From the NCBI GenBank assembly GCA_045631905.1, contig JAZQVO010000028.1, positions 213,250 through 277,249 on the forward strand: a stretch of 64,000 bases of DNA, read 5' to 3'. Position numbers and translations under genes: made by a program. The notes under the pieces were generated by a model. It was not told the DNA's origin and searched no databases. It saw only the letters and a list, made by a program, of their open reading frames with translations. The stretch's first letter is position 1; each line of letters opens with the position of its first letter. Origin of the DNA: HGM04593 sp045631905 (GTDB taxonomy: Bacteria; Bacteroidota; Bacteroidia; Bacteroidales; Bacteroidaceae). Positions 35,749-44,827 of the stretch are shown piece after piece.

Positions 35749-37263
35749 TTACTGATGAACGTCGCGCAACAAATCGTTCACTGTTTTCACAGGGTTAAAT
35801 GTTACAAGAGGAACCTCAACAAAGATAGTGTTCCAGTCGCTCATAGCACCGTTCCACAAACCGGGAAGCTCCATAGCCTTCAACTCGCGACCATTCTTTG
35901 ATTTATGCGAGATGAAACCGGTGTTCTTGTCTACATATGCGGGAAGGTTGAATTTCTCGCCCTTGTAGTTCTTTACTGCACAAACAAGGTCCACAGGGTT
36001 GAAGTGTGTACCATTCTCGAACATAGCTTTCGACTCGGGGTTGTTCATGTCTATTTGCGAGCTTTCGAGAATCTGCAACGAAACGGTTCCATCTTGGTTG
36101 TAAGCAAGGAAGGGACCACCGCCGGGCTCACCCACATTCTTAACCATACCACATACACGCATGGGGCGGTTGAATTTCTTGCGCAGATAGAGAACAAGGT
36201 CGCAATCTTCGAGCTCTTTTATTTCGTTGTTGCGACACATGAGGTCTTGTTGCAAGAAACGCACCATCTCCATAACCTGCTCGTGAGTGTAATTACCACT
36301 ATCGATAAGGTTAAGATATTCGAACACCTGCTTCTGTTTCTCGACCAAAATACCGGCAAGCAATTTCTTGTAGGTTACGGTGTCGGGTTTCAAACGGTCG
36401 GGAACCACGTTGTCGATATTCTTAATAAAAATTATGTCGGCATCTATGTCGTTAAGGTTCTCTATGAGTGCTCCGTGACCACCGGGACGGAACAACAACT
36501 CACCATTCTCGCGGAAGGGGTTATTTTCGGCATCTACGGCAATAGTATCGGTACTCTGTTTCTGCTCCGAGAAACAAATATCGTACTTAACGCCATACAA
36601 CTCCTCATAATATGCTTTGCGCTCGGCTACAAGTTCCATGAAAAGCGCTTTGTGGTTGGGCGATACTGTAAAATGCAACTTCACATTACCATCGGCCTCG
36701 GCATACAAGGCACCCTCAACAAAATGCTCCTCGGCGGCTGTGCGTGCGGCAGCCTCGTATGAGTGGAATTTCAACAAGCCTTTGGGAAGAGAACCATAGT
36801 TCAGACCTTTTGCATCGAGCAAATTAAAAACAACATCTTTGTACTTTTCTGCACCCAAAAGTTCGGGGATACCGGCACCACCGTTCTTTACACAAACGGC
36901 ATCGAGGTCGGTGTAAAAGGCAAATTTACCTATGTTTTCAAAGAAATTTTTCTCGAAAGCTGTGGTGGGAACATCATACTCTGCATCGAGGAACGCAAAG
37001 AGGTCTTTAAACATACGGCTTGCGGCACCCGAGGCAGGAACAAATTTAAGTATTGAATTACCTGTGGCACAATAGTTGTCCCACGCCTTCAAATAGGTCT
37101 CAATCTCCTCTTGCGAGGGCGCGATAACACCTTTACCTATTGTGGCCGCCGCCTCGATGGGCAAGAAGGGGAAACCTGTCTTGAAATTTTGCAACTGCTC
37201 GGCAACCTGCTGTTCCGAAATACCTTTTTTACTCAAAAATGTTAAGTCTTCTTTTGTTATCAT
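35749..37263 (-). CDS. DUF4301 family protein
   Basis: A 504-residue cytoplasmic protein conserved in Bacteroidetes. The N-terminal sequence MITKEDLTFLSKKGISEQQVAEQLQNFKTG and the glycine-rich LKFVPASGAASRMFKDLF and FRPGGHGALIENLND suggest a nucleotide-binding fold of the sugar nucleotidyltransferase kind, although I cannot name a reaction. The ATG at 37263 is preferred to the GTG at 37284. A -7 candidate TATCTTCG (minus, 37389-37396) lies upstream. Confidence 0.8.
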   Translation of the reverse strand: MITKEDLTFLSKKGISEQQVAEQLQNFKTGFPFLPIEAAATIGKGVIAPSQEEIETYLKAWDNYCATGNSILKFVPASGAASRMFKDLFAFLDAEYDVPTTAFEKNFFENIGKFAFYTDLDAVCVKNGGAGIPELLGAEKYKDVVFNLLDAKGLNYGSLPKGLLKFHSYEAAARTAAEEHFVEGALYAEADGNVKLHFTVSPNHKALFMELVAERKAYYEELYGVKYDICFSEQKQSTDTIAVDAENNPFRENGELLFRPGGHGALIENLNDIDADIIFIKNIDNVVPDRLKPDTVTYKKLLAGILVEKQKQVFEYLNLIDSGNYTHEQVMEMVRFLQQDLMCRNNEIKELEDCDLVLYLRKKFNRPMRVCGMVKNVGEPGGGPFLAYNQDGTVSLQILESSQIDMNNPESKAMFENGTHFNPVDLVCAVKNYKGEKFNLPAYVDKNTGFISHKSKNGRELKAMELPGLWNGAMSDWNTIFVEVPLVTFNPVKTVNDLLRDVHQ

Positions 37264-37388
37264 AGCGTTATTTTTAAATGGCACACTATTATGGGTTGTT
37301 TAAATTTCTCTCAAAAAAGCTGTTTACATTATGCGCAGAAGCATATTTGTCTTTTCTTATTTTTTTTGTTTGTGGCAATCCACATTCG

Positions 37389-37396
37389 CGAAGATA
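37389..37396 (-). promoter_or_regulatory. -7 element for the DUF4301 gene
   Basis: TATCTTCG on the minus strand, about 126 nt ahead of the ATG. The position is somewhat far, so a second start nearer the gene is possible. Confidence 0.4.
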
Positions 37397-37457
37397 CAAA
37401 AATTTAAATAAATTCCTATTATTATTTAAAAAATGCTATTATTTAAAAAGTAACAAT

Positions 37458-37465
37458 TATATTCG
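37458..37465 (+). promoter_or_regulatory. -7 element for the RelA/SpoT-type gene
   Basis: TATATTCG, one base off TAnnTTTG, 38 nt ahead of the ATG at 37504. Divergent from the DUF4301 promoter. Confidence 0.4.
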
Positions 37466-37503
37466 CGTGTGGAAAAAGGCTCAGGGCCACAAAATAAACA
37501 ATT

Positions 37504-39714
37504 ATGGAGAGAGAACTTATTTTTACCGAGGAGGAGAAGAGAGAAATTTTATTGCTGAACAGCGAGTTAAGAAAGTGTGTCGAAAACAACCTTCTCTCTA
37601 CCGATTATCGTTTTGTGAGGAACGAGATAGAGAAGGCCATAGAGCAAGGCAAACTCGTGCGCGATATTTTCGGGTTCCACCCTGTAATCATGGACATGCA
37701 CACAGCTGCACTTGTGGGGCAGGAGATTGGGCATCACCGCGAAATTATAATAAGCATTATGCTCAACCGTTGCGTGTTGCTTGGTGTAACCGACATCGAA
37801 AGCATAAGAGCACACTTTGGCGAGAATGTCACAAAAATTCTCACAAACCTCACACAAATAAACAACCTATACACCAAAAGCCCCACGATTGAGAGCGAGA
37901 ATTTCCGCAACCTGCTCCTCTCGTTTGCCAACGACATGCGCGTTATCCTCATAATGATAGCAAGCCGTTTGGTCATCTTACGTCGTCTCTTTCACTCCAC
38001 CGACATCGAGGCACGCAAGCGCATGGCCGGCGAAGCATCGAAGCTGTATATTCCGCTTGCCCACAAGCTTGGTTTCTACAAATTAAAATCGGAGATGGAG
38101 GACCTCTCTCTGCGCTTTACCGAGAGCGAGATATATGAAGAACTCAGCCGTAAGCTCGAGGAGACAGCAGAATCCCGTGAGGACTACATAGCATCGTTCA
38201 TAAAACCCATAAATGCCAAACTAAAAGCCCTACCCCACCTAAAATACCGCATCAAGGGGCGCACAAAATCTATAAACTCCATCTGGCAAAAGATGAAACG
38301 CCAACAGAGGCCGTTTGAACAAATTTACGACCTCTTTGCAATTAGAATAATCATAGACAGCGAGCCACAAAACGAAAAAAGCGAGTGTTGGCAGGTATAC
38401 TCCATCATAGCCGACATGTACACCCCCAATCCACACCGCTTGCGCGACTGGCTCTCTGTACCCAAGAGCAACGGCTACGAGTCGTTGCACACCACGGTGA
38501 TGGGCCCCGAGGGACGATGGGTAGAAGTACAAATACGCACAGAACGCATGGACGCCATAGCCGAGCACGGACTCGCGGCTCACTGGCGATACAAAGGCAT
38601 AAAGAGTGAAAAAGGGCTCGACAACCTGCTGGCCTCTATTCGCGACACACTCGAAAACCTAAGCGAAGAGGAGGTAAACGACAACAAGTTCAAGATGGAG
38701 CTCTACAAAGACGAGATGTTTATTTTTACCCCAAAAGGCGACCTCTACCGCCTGCCCAAAGGAGCTACCATACTCGACTTTGCATTCAGCATACACACAG
38801 GGCTTGGTTGCAGGTGCACAGGAGCACTTGTAAACGGGCGCAACGTGCCCCTTCGTCACGTTCTTTGTAACGGAGACCAGGTAGAGATTATAACCTCAAA
38901 CAGCCAAACACCCAAACAAGCGTGGCTCAACATAGCCCAAACCAGCCGAACAAGAGCAAAGATACGCCAAGCATTAAAAGAGATTACAGCAAGGCAGGCC
39001 GACATAGCACGCGAGATGCTCATACGCAAATTCAAGAACCACAAATTGGAGTACGACGAGGCCATGATGGACCACCTTATACGCAAGATGGGTTTCAAAC
39101 GTCTAACCGACTTCTACCAAGGGATAGCCGAAGGAGGTATCGATATTGCCGAGGTATTAAAAAAATATCAGGCACTTATAACCCCCGCTAACGAAGGCGG
39201 CGAGGTGAGCCATAGTGCAGGCGGATACACATTTAACAACGAGGTAGATGCAGGCCGTTCGAGCGACGTTCTTGTAATAGAGCGCAACCTTAAAGGGGTA
39301 GACTACAAGCTTGCAAAGTGTTGCAGCCCGGTATTTGGAGACGAAATATTCGGCTTTGTAACCATAAGCGATGGCATATCCATTCACCGCAAAGATTGCA
39401 GTAATGCACGACAGTTACAAGAGCGTTACCCCTACCGCATTATAGAGGCACGATGGAGCGACATAGACAAGAATAACGCACTCTACCCTGTAACACTGCG
39501 CATAGTGGGACACGACGATATTGGTATTGTAAACAACATAACCTCAATAATAAGCCAGGAGAAGGGTGTTATATTAAGAGGTATTAACATAGAATCGCAC
39601 GACACACTCTTTTCGGGCAGTCTCTCGTTGCTCATAGACGACAACGCCAAGCTGCGCAAACTAACCGAAAAGATAGGAACCGTAAAAGGTGTTAAACAGG
39701 TAAAAAGAGGTTAA
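37504..39714 (+). CDS. RelA/SpoT homologue with degenerate hydrolase site
   Basis: A long (736 residue) RSH protein: HD-type domain (about 30-200), ppGpp synthetase (about 225-370), TGS (about 395-460) and C-terminal ACT (about 660-736). The synthetase parts look intact: GRTKSINSIWQKM, RLRDWLSVPKSNGYESLHTT and VEVQIRT. In the HD domain the expected HD is N88-R89, the following ED is L92-L93, and the ADRLHN-type motif reads ASRLVI (D to S at 154). So it probably makes (p)ppGpp but cannot degrade it. Bacteroidetes usually carry a second, bifunctional RSH elsewhere. Stringent-response regulator in the cytoplasm. Confidence 0.88.
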   Translation: MERELIFTEEEKREILLLNSELRKCVENNLLSTDYRFVRNEIEKAIEQGKLVRDIFGFHPVIMDMHTAALVGQEIGHHREIIISIMLNRCVLLGVTDIESIRAHFGENVTKILTNLTQINNLYTKSPTIESENFRNLLLSFANDMRVILIMIASRLVILRRLFHSTDIEARKRMAGEASKLYIPLAHKLGFYKLKSEMEDLSLRFTESEIYEELSRKLEETAESREDYIASFIKPINAKLKALPHLKYRIKGRTKSINSIWQKMKRQQRPFEQIYDLFAIRIIIDSEPQNEKSECWQVYSIIADMYTPNPHRLRDWLSVPKSNGYESLHTTVMGPEGRWVEVQIRTERMDAIAEHGLAAHWRYKGIKSEKGLDNLLASIRDTLENLSEEEVNDNKFKMELYKDEMFIFTPKGDLYRLPKGATILDFAFSIHTGLGCRCTGALVNGRNVPLRHVLCNGDQVEIITSNSQTPKQAWLNIAQTSRTRAKIRQALKEITARQADIAREMLIRKFKNHKLEYDEAMMDHLIRKMGFKRLTDFYQGIAEGGIDIAEVLKKYQALITPANEGGEVSHSAGGYTFNNEVDAGRSSDVLVIERNLKGVDYKLAKCCSPVFGDEIFGFVTISDGISIHRKDCSNARQLQERYPYRIIEARWSDIDKNNALYPVTLRIVGHDDIGIVNNITSIISQEKGVILRGINIESHDTLFSGSLSLLIDDNAKLRKLTEKIGTVKGVKQVKRG

Positions 39715-39815
39715 AAAAAGTATACACTGCCGATATTTGAGAAAAAACAGGTAAATTTGCAGGAGATTAAGAAACTGTTTAAATTTATATCGCTAAGTTT
39801 TTTACCAACAATATT

Positions 39816-40241
39816 ATGAAAAAGACACTTATCATACTGTTTTTTGCCCTTGCATGCATAACTGTGGCTGCACAAAAAAACAACAAACTCGCAGATATCA
39901 AATTTGAGAAAACAACATTCGACATGGGAACCTTTGCGGCCGACACAGCAATAATCACATGCCCCTTTGTTTACACAAACACAGGCGATGTACCTTTGTA
40001 CATTCACCAGATATTCACATCGTGTGGTTGCACGCAACGCCGATACTCCACCGAGCCTCTTATGCCCGGCAAGAGCGACACCATCTTTATAACCTACGAT
40101 GGTACAAAAAAATCACCCGGCCCGCTACGCAAGAGCATCACCGTGCACTGCAACGCCCCAAAAGAGATGTACAAAATTTACATCAAGGGCCGAATGTTGG
40201 AAGCACAAATAAAACCAACAGAAGAACCTTTTACAGAATAA
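39816..40241 (+). CDS. DUF1573 secreted protein
   Basis: A 141-residue periplasmic or surface protein with a signal peptide (MKKTLIILFFALACITVAAQ). The mature part is an immunoglobulin-like beta domain (about 25-140) with the family motif TSCGCTQRRYS and TFDMGTF; the pair of cysteines in SCGCT is conserved in the family. The function of DUF1573 is unknown. Single gene with a terminator. Confidence 0.85.
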   Translation: MKKTLIILFFALACITVAAQKNNKLADIKFEKTTFDMGTFAADTAIITCPFVYTNTGDVPLYIHQIFTSCGCTQRRYSTEPLMPGKSDTIFITYDGTKKSPGPLRKSITVHCNAPKEMYKIYIKGRMLEAQIKPTEEPFTE

Positions 40242-40251
40242 TACAGCAACA

Positions 40252-40283
40252 AAAAAAGTCATCTCTGCCGAGATGACTTTTTT
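40252..40283. terminator. Bidirectional terminator between the DUF1573 and thioesterase genes
   Basis: A 14-bp perfect stem (AAAAAAGTCATCTC and its complement) with loop TGCC and T-rich ends on both strands. Confidence 0.9.
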
Positions 40284-40303
40284 GTCTATTATAACAAATT
40301 TCA

Positions 40304-41050
40304 TCAGAAAACAAGTTTCTCCACAAAAGAGGATTTATCGCCCACTTTACCCTCGATATAATACACAAGAGCACCCTCCTCGTTCTGCTCGCAATAACGA
40401 TAAATCTCAACCGTGTCGCCGGCTTTAACCTCGTTGTTGAAATTTATCAAAAGTTCCTTCAAACGCTTTGTGTTCACGACATCGAGCTCTATTGAGTTCA
40501 TCGCCCACTCTGTATACTTCACGTTATTCACATGGCCGTTCATGTCGAGGTCGCTGTAATTTACAGCATGGCTCATAACATGCTGAGCATCGGCCCCCTT
40601 GGGCATAGTAACCTTGGCAGGCTGTTCGGCAATAACATCTTCTTTAATGCACACCTCCTCCTTTTCGGTAAATTCGGGGTACTTAGACAAGCGACGGCTG
40701 TCGATATCTATCACAAGCCACGACGATGTTGCCGATATAAGCTTCTCGTTACCCTCTTTGTCGAACACTACAAAGTCGCGGAAAAACTGAAAACCGCTTG
40801 CACCCTTGTGCCACGACTGAATATTCACATGGTCGCGCCAGCGGGGTAACTTGTGAAAAAGCACCTGCATGCGGGCGAGCACCCACGCTTTACGGGTTGT
40901 ATACATAGAGTCGTAACCCACCCCTATCGCATCGGCATGCATATTAGCCGCCTCCTGAGCGTAATTAAGAAAAGATGCCGGTTTAAGCGTGCCCGACATA
41001 TCTACATCAAAACTTGGAATACGCTTTATTGCACTATGTTTTTCTACCAT
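40304..41050 (-). CDS. Acyl-ACP thioesterase (FatA/B-like)
   Basis: A 248-residue cytoplasmic enzyme made of two hotdog domains. It releases fatty acids from acyl carrier protein. The active-site region reads SDLDMNGHVNNVKYTEW (about 165-181), like the N-x-H of plant FatB; the first half opens with FDVDMSGTLKPASFLNYAQEAA. The long form with two domains is typical of Bacteroidetes. The LysR gene upstream is on the same strand, 22 nt away, and may be in the same transcript. Confidence 0.85.
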   Translation of the reverse strand: MVEKHSAIKRIPSFDVDMSGTLKPASFLNYAQEAANMHADAIGVGYDSMYTTRKAWVLARMQVLFHKLPRWRDHVNIQSWHKGASGFQFFRDFVVFDKEGNEKLISATSSWLVIDIDSRRLSKYPEFTEKEEVCIKEDVIAEQPAKVTMPKGADAQHVMSHAVNYSDLDMNGHVNNVKYTEWAMNSIELDVVNTKRLKELLINFNNEVKAGDTVEIYRYCEQNEEGALVYYIEGKVGDKSSFVEKLVF

Positions 41051-41071
41051 ATACTTTATATATAAAATTTA

Positions 41072-41977
41072 CTAATCAAACCAATTCATAAGACGACGTT
41101 TCACCGCCTCAGTATTAAGCAATATCTTTATAAATTCTCGTGCCGAAGCCTTTTGGTAAGCACCCTTTAAACTCAAAAGAGAGGCCTCCATAACATTGCC
41201 CGGCTCATCTATCACAACAGCCTTGAAGCGAGTGTTGCCAAAAACCGCCGAGGTCGATAGTATCGCCGCATAATTTCCTGTGGATACCATTTGCAAGAGA
41301 ATATTTGTTTCGTTGAGCTCTAGCTTCGATACAAGCTCAAAATCCTTACCCTCCATAAGCCTGTCAAGCATACTGCGAGCTTGTAGCCCTTTCGACGGCA
41401 ACACAATATTATAGGGTAACAACTCCGACAGTTTAACCTTTATGCGCGACGCAAGCGCATGCTCTTTATCTACAACCACAGCGAGCGCATTCTCAAAAAG
41501 AGGCATCGATTCAATATCGGGCGAGTCGATAAGAGGCTTATACGAAAGCACCAAATCAAGCTTTCTATCCCTCAACAAGTCGAGCAGTTCCCTTACCGTC
41601 TTATAACAAATTTCGAGCTTTATACCGGGGTAAGAGCGCATAAAAGCTATCAACCCCTCTGTAAGCACAGTGCTGAGACTATATGTAACACCCACCCTCA
41701 ATGTACCGGTTTTCACATGTTGAAGGTCGTTCAAACGCTGAACAGCGTCCTCAGCATCTTGTATGGTGCGCTTGGCAAAGGGCAAGAACTCCTCCCCAGC
41801 CTCGGTGAGCGATATATGCCTGCTGTTACGAATAAAGAGCGAAAAGCCCAGCTCAAATTCAAGCTGTTTTATCTGTTGCGACAACGTGCTCTGTGTTATG
41901 TATAGGTGCTTTGCCGCCTCCGAGAAATTGAGATACTCGGCGCTCTTTACAAAATATTTCAGCTGTCTAAGTTCCAT
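41072..41977 (-). CDS. LysR-family transcriptional regulator
   Basis: A 301-residue regulator. The N-terminal winged helix is MELRQLKYFVKSAEYLNFSE and HLYITQSTLSQQIKQLE (helix-turn-helix), with a substrate-binding domain of two lobes after residue 90. No obvious redox cysteine pair, so OxyR-type sensing is not supported. The ATG at 41977 starts MELRQLKYF as in most LysR proteins; the TTG at 42019 would add 14 residues. A terminator and the DASS transporter gene lie upstream on the same strand. Confidence 0.88.
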   Translation of the reverse strand: MELRQLKYFVKSAEYLNFSEAAKHLYITQSTLSQQIKQLEFELGFSLFIRNSRHISLTEAGEEFLPFAKRTIQDAEDAVQRLNDLQHVKTGTLRVGVTYSLSTVLTEGLIAFMRSYPGIKLEICYKTVRELLDLLRDRKLDLVLSYKPLIDSPDIESMPLFENALAVVVDKEHALASRIKVKLSELLPYNIVLPSKGLQARSMLDRLMEGKDFELVSKLELNETNILLQMVSTGNYAAILSTSAVFGNTRFKAVVIDEPGNVMEASLLSLKGAYQKASAREFIKILLNTEAVKRRLMNWFD

Positions 41978-41999
41978 TTGTTTTATATCTAACAAGGCG

Positions 42000-42007
42000 C
42001 GAATATA
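42000..42007 (-). promoter_or_regulatory. -7 element for the LysR gene
   Basis: TATATTCG on the minus strand, about 22 nt ahead of the ATG at 41977. TTTG is not at the -33 distance. Confidence 0.35.
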
Positions 42008-42082
42008 AGAAATAAGCAAAAGAAAACATAATTACTACACAAAAAAAACAGAGCCGGCTATTAATCTTCGTTCATTAAGGTG

Positions 42083-42120
42083 CATAAAAAGACACGACCG
42101 ATTGCTCAGTCGTGTCTTTT
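42083..42120 (-). terminator. Terminator of the DASS transporter gene
   Basis: Arms AAAAGACACGAC and GTCGTGTCTTTT (12 bp), 10-nt loop, ending in TTTT on the minus strand, 23 nt past the stop codon. Confidence 0.85.
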
Positions 42121-42142
42121 ATAACAAGGTATATATCTCTTA

Positions 42143-43639
42143 TCAGAAACCGATGAATATCAACATAGCATAGCCGAGAACAAGTCCCAAAACGCCAACG
42201 ATGATACCAACCTTCATCATATCCTTCTGCTCTATGAAACCGGTAGAGTGCGCAATAGCATTGGGAGGTGTACTGATGGGGAGAATCATAGACACCGACG
42301 ATGCGATGGCAATACCCACCAACATAGCCTGAGGACCACCTACTCCATCAAGAGCTGTACCAAGACCGCTTGCAACGACACCGAGCACAGGTACCAAGAG
42401 CGATGTGGCGGCAGAGTGAGAGATGAAGTTAGAGAAGGCAAAACAGATGACACCGGCAAGAATCATCACGATGATGGGTGAGAAGTTATCGAAGGGTACC
42501 GATTTTACAATAAGTTTGCTGAGGGCTGCATCACCACCATAGTTCAAAGCAACACCAAGTGCAAAACCACCGGCAACCATCCACAGCACACTCCAGTTAA
42601 TCTCCTCGAGATCGCGACGTGTAAGAATACCTGTTGCACAGAATATTGCAATAGGTATCATAGCAACAACGTTTGTATCAACGCCCCACATATCGGTACC
42701 GAACATCCACATGAATATTGTAACGGCAAAAGCCACAACAACCGACCATGTTTTGTAGTTCCATGTAATATCACCCTCAATCTCTATTTTAATATTCTTC
42801 TGCTTGAAGGGGAAGAGCACACGCAAAAGCACCCATGAGAGGAACAACAATACAATAACAAAAGGAGCCATCTTTATTGTCCAATCGACAAAGCTGATAC
42901 CCATGCCCTGCGACGAAAGATAGTCGAGCGCAATCATGTTGGGAGGTGTTCCGATAGGGGTAATCATACCACCAAGGTTAGCACCTACGGGGATAGCCAA
43001 GGCAAGAGCTATACGACCTTTACCGTCGGCAGGCAGAGAGCGCAACACGGGGGTAAGGAAAGCAAGCATCATGGCAGCAGTAGCTGTGTTGCTCACAAAA
43101 GCCGAGAATATAGCAGTAACAAGCATGAAGCCCAAAAGTACAATCTCCGATTTTGTACCAAAAGGCTTGAGCAACACACGTGCAAGAGCCACATCGAGTT
43201 TCACCTTTGTCAAGCCGATAGCAAGCACAAAACCACCGATAAAGAGCATGATGGTTGGGTTAGAGAAACATGCGAAAATGCTTTTAAAAGGCACAAGGCC
43301 CGACTCATCTTCGGGACGCAAGAAATTAAACGCACTTGTCGATACCGTAAACAGCATTATGGTAACAACAATCATTGATGTCACCCAAGAAGGCAAAGCC
43401 TCTGTGAGCCACATAAGGGCAGCAAATACAAACAGAGCAATAATGCGCTGATGAATAACTGTCAAACCTGCAAGACCAAACTCGTGGAATGTCTCGGTGG
43501 GAATTAGTGCCACAACAGAAGTTATAGCAACAATCAAAATGATTTTAAGCGCAGAAAGGGGCAATTTCCTCTCTCTCTTGTGCGACTTGTCTTTTTGGAT
43601 CTTCTCCAAAATGTTGAAGCCCGGGAAAATTTTAAACAT
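42143..43639 (-). CDS. DASS-family (SLC13) sodium-dependent carboxylate or sulfate transporter
   Basis: A 498-residue inner-membrane protein with about 11-12 hydrophobic segments. The two family motifs are SNTATAAMM (about 185) with TPIGTPPNMIALD, and the second half repeat with SHSAATSLLVPV and ISTPPNAIAHSTG, which bind sodium and substrate. Substrate range in the family includes succinate, malate, citrate and sulfate; I cannot choose. The N-terminus carries about 35 basic cytoplasmic residues. Confidence 0.9.
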   Translation of the reverse strand: MFKIFPGFNILEKIQKDKSHKRERKLPLSALKIILIVAITSVVALIPTETFHEFGLAGLTVIHQRIIALFVFAALMWLTEALPSWVTSMIVVTIMLFTVSTSAFNFLRPEDESGLVPFKSIFACFSNPTIMLFIGGFVLAIGLTKVKLDVALARVLLKPFGTKSEIVLLGFMLVTAIFSAFVSNTATAAMMLAFLTPVLRSLPADGKGRIALALAIPVGANLGGMITPIGTPPNMIALDYLSSQGMGISFVDWTIKMAPFVIVLLFLSWVLLRVLFPFKQKNIKIEIEGDITWNYKTWSVVVAFAVTIFMWMFGTDMWGVDTNVVAMIPIAIFCATGILTRRDLEEINWSVLWMVAGGFALGVALNYGGDAALSKLIVKSVPFDNFSPIIVMILAGVICFAFSNFISHSAATSLLVPVLGVVASGLGTALDGVGGPQAMLVGIAIASSVSMILPISTPPNAIAHSTGFIEQKDMMKVGIIVGVLGLVLGYAMLIFIGF

Positions 43640-43707
43640 AAATTTATAATTTTGATTAGTTAATTAAATTATCGGGAAAATTAAAAACACATTTTCACAA
43701 TATTTTG

Positions 43708-43715
43708 CAAAAATA
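43708..43715 (-). promoter_or_regulatory. -7 element for the DASS transporter gene
   Basis: TATTTTTG on the minus strand, about 70 nt ahead of the ATG. Matches TAnnTTTG; no -33 box found. Confidence 0.4.
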
Positions 43716-43852
43716 GTACACTTTTCAAAGTAGGCTCATTTATATCATTCGATTTTACCTATTACAGCTATCGAAAGCATCAATACCATCATAAATGCAG
43801 ACAAAAACACAAAAATATGTAAAAAATTAGGGAACAAAATGCCAAAAAGCAG

Positions 43853-43860
43853 TATCTTTG
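43853..43860 (+). promoter_or_regulatory. -7 element ahead of fabD
   Basis: TATCTTTG, an exact TAnnTTTG match, about 68 nt before the ATG. The divergent element for the transporter lies about 140 nt to the left. Confidence 0.5.
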
Positions 43861-43927
43861 TAAATTATATGTAGAATATAATTGTTTATATCGCAAAAAC
43901 GAATTTAAAATTAAGAAACCCCAAATT

Positions 43928-44827
43928 ATGAAAGCATATGTTTTTCCCGGTCAGGGAGCACAATTCAAAGGCATGGGCAAAGAGCTATATGACACCAACC
44001 CCACAGCCAGAGAATATTTCGAGAGAGCCAACGAGATTCTTGGATTCAGAATAACGGACATAATGTTCGAAGGAAGCGACGAAGAACTTAAACAAACAAA
44101 AGTAACACAGCCGGCAGTGTTCATACACTCAGTAGTGTCGGCACTTGCCATGGGCGAGGATTTTAAACCCGAGATGGTTGCCGGGCACTCACTCGGAGAA
44201 TTTTCGGCACTTACAGCAGCCGGCGCCCTAACATTTGAAGATGGTCTTAAACTCGTATACAAACGTGCACTTGCCATGCAAAAGGCTTGCGAGATGCAAC
44301 AATCGACCATGGCTGCAATACTTGCCCTGCCCGACACCGAGGTTGAGCGAATCTGCGCCGAGGTATCGGCAAGCGGTTGCACCGTTGTTGCAGCAAACTA
44401 CAACTGCCCCGGTCAAGTTGTTATTTCGGGCGACATCGAAGGCATAAGCAAAGCATGCGAAGCCATGAAGACCGCAGGTGCAAAACGCGCCATGCCCCTT
44501 GCCGTTAGCGGTGCCTTCCACTCACCCCTCATGCAACCCGCAAAAGAGGAGCTCGAAACCGCCATTATGGCAACCACATTCAGCGAGCCCAAGTGCCCCG
44601 TATACCAAAATGTAGATGGCAAGCCACATACATGCCCCGAAGAGATAAAGAACAACCTCATAGCACAGCTCACATCACCCGTACGCTGGACAGCATGCGT
44701 GCAACAGATGATAACCGACGGTGCAAACTCTTTCACAGAGTGTGGCCCCGGAGCTGTTTTACAAGGAATGATAAAAAAAATAACACCGGCAACAGGAGCC
44801 GACAACATTGAACTATGTCACGCATAA
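43928..44827 (+). CDS. fabD: Malonyl-CoA:ACP transacylase
   Basis: Loads malonate onto acyl carrier protein for fatty acid synthesis. The catalytic serine is in VAGHSLGEFSAL near residue 88; the histidine is in AVSGAFHSPLM near 200, and KAYVFPGQGAQFKGMG opens the protein. It is a normal 299 residues. The next gene (GH13) overlaps it by 13 nt, which is unusual for unrelated functions. Confidence 0.95.
   Translation: MKAYVFPGQGAQFKGMGKELYDTNPTAREYFERANEILGFRITDIMFEGSDEELKQTKVTQPAVFIHSVVSALAMGEDFKPEMVAGHSLGEFSALTAAGALTFEDGLKLVYKRALAMQKACEMQQSTMAAILALPDTEVERICAEVSASGCTVVAANYNCPGQVVISGDIEGISKACEAMKTAGAKRAMPLAVSGAFHSPLMQPAKEELETAIMATTFSEPKCPVYQNVDGKPHTCPEEIKNNLIAQLTSPVRWTACVQQMITDGANSFTECGPGAVLQGMIKKITPATGADNIELCHA

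Noticed and set aside
35905..36762. Open frame of 285 codons opposite the DUF4301 gene
   Set aside because: Antisense shadow of a clear coding gene.
41072..41977. The LysR regulator as OxyR
   Set aside because: No redox cysteine pair in the expected region; only a generic LysR call is supported.
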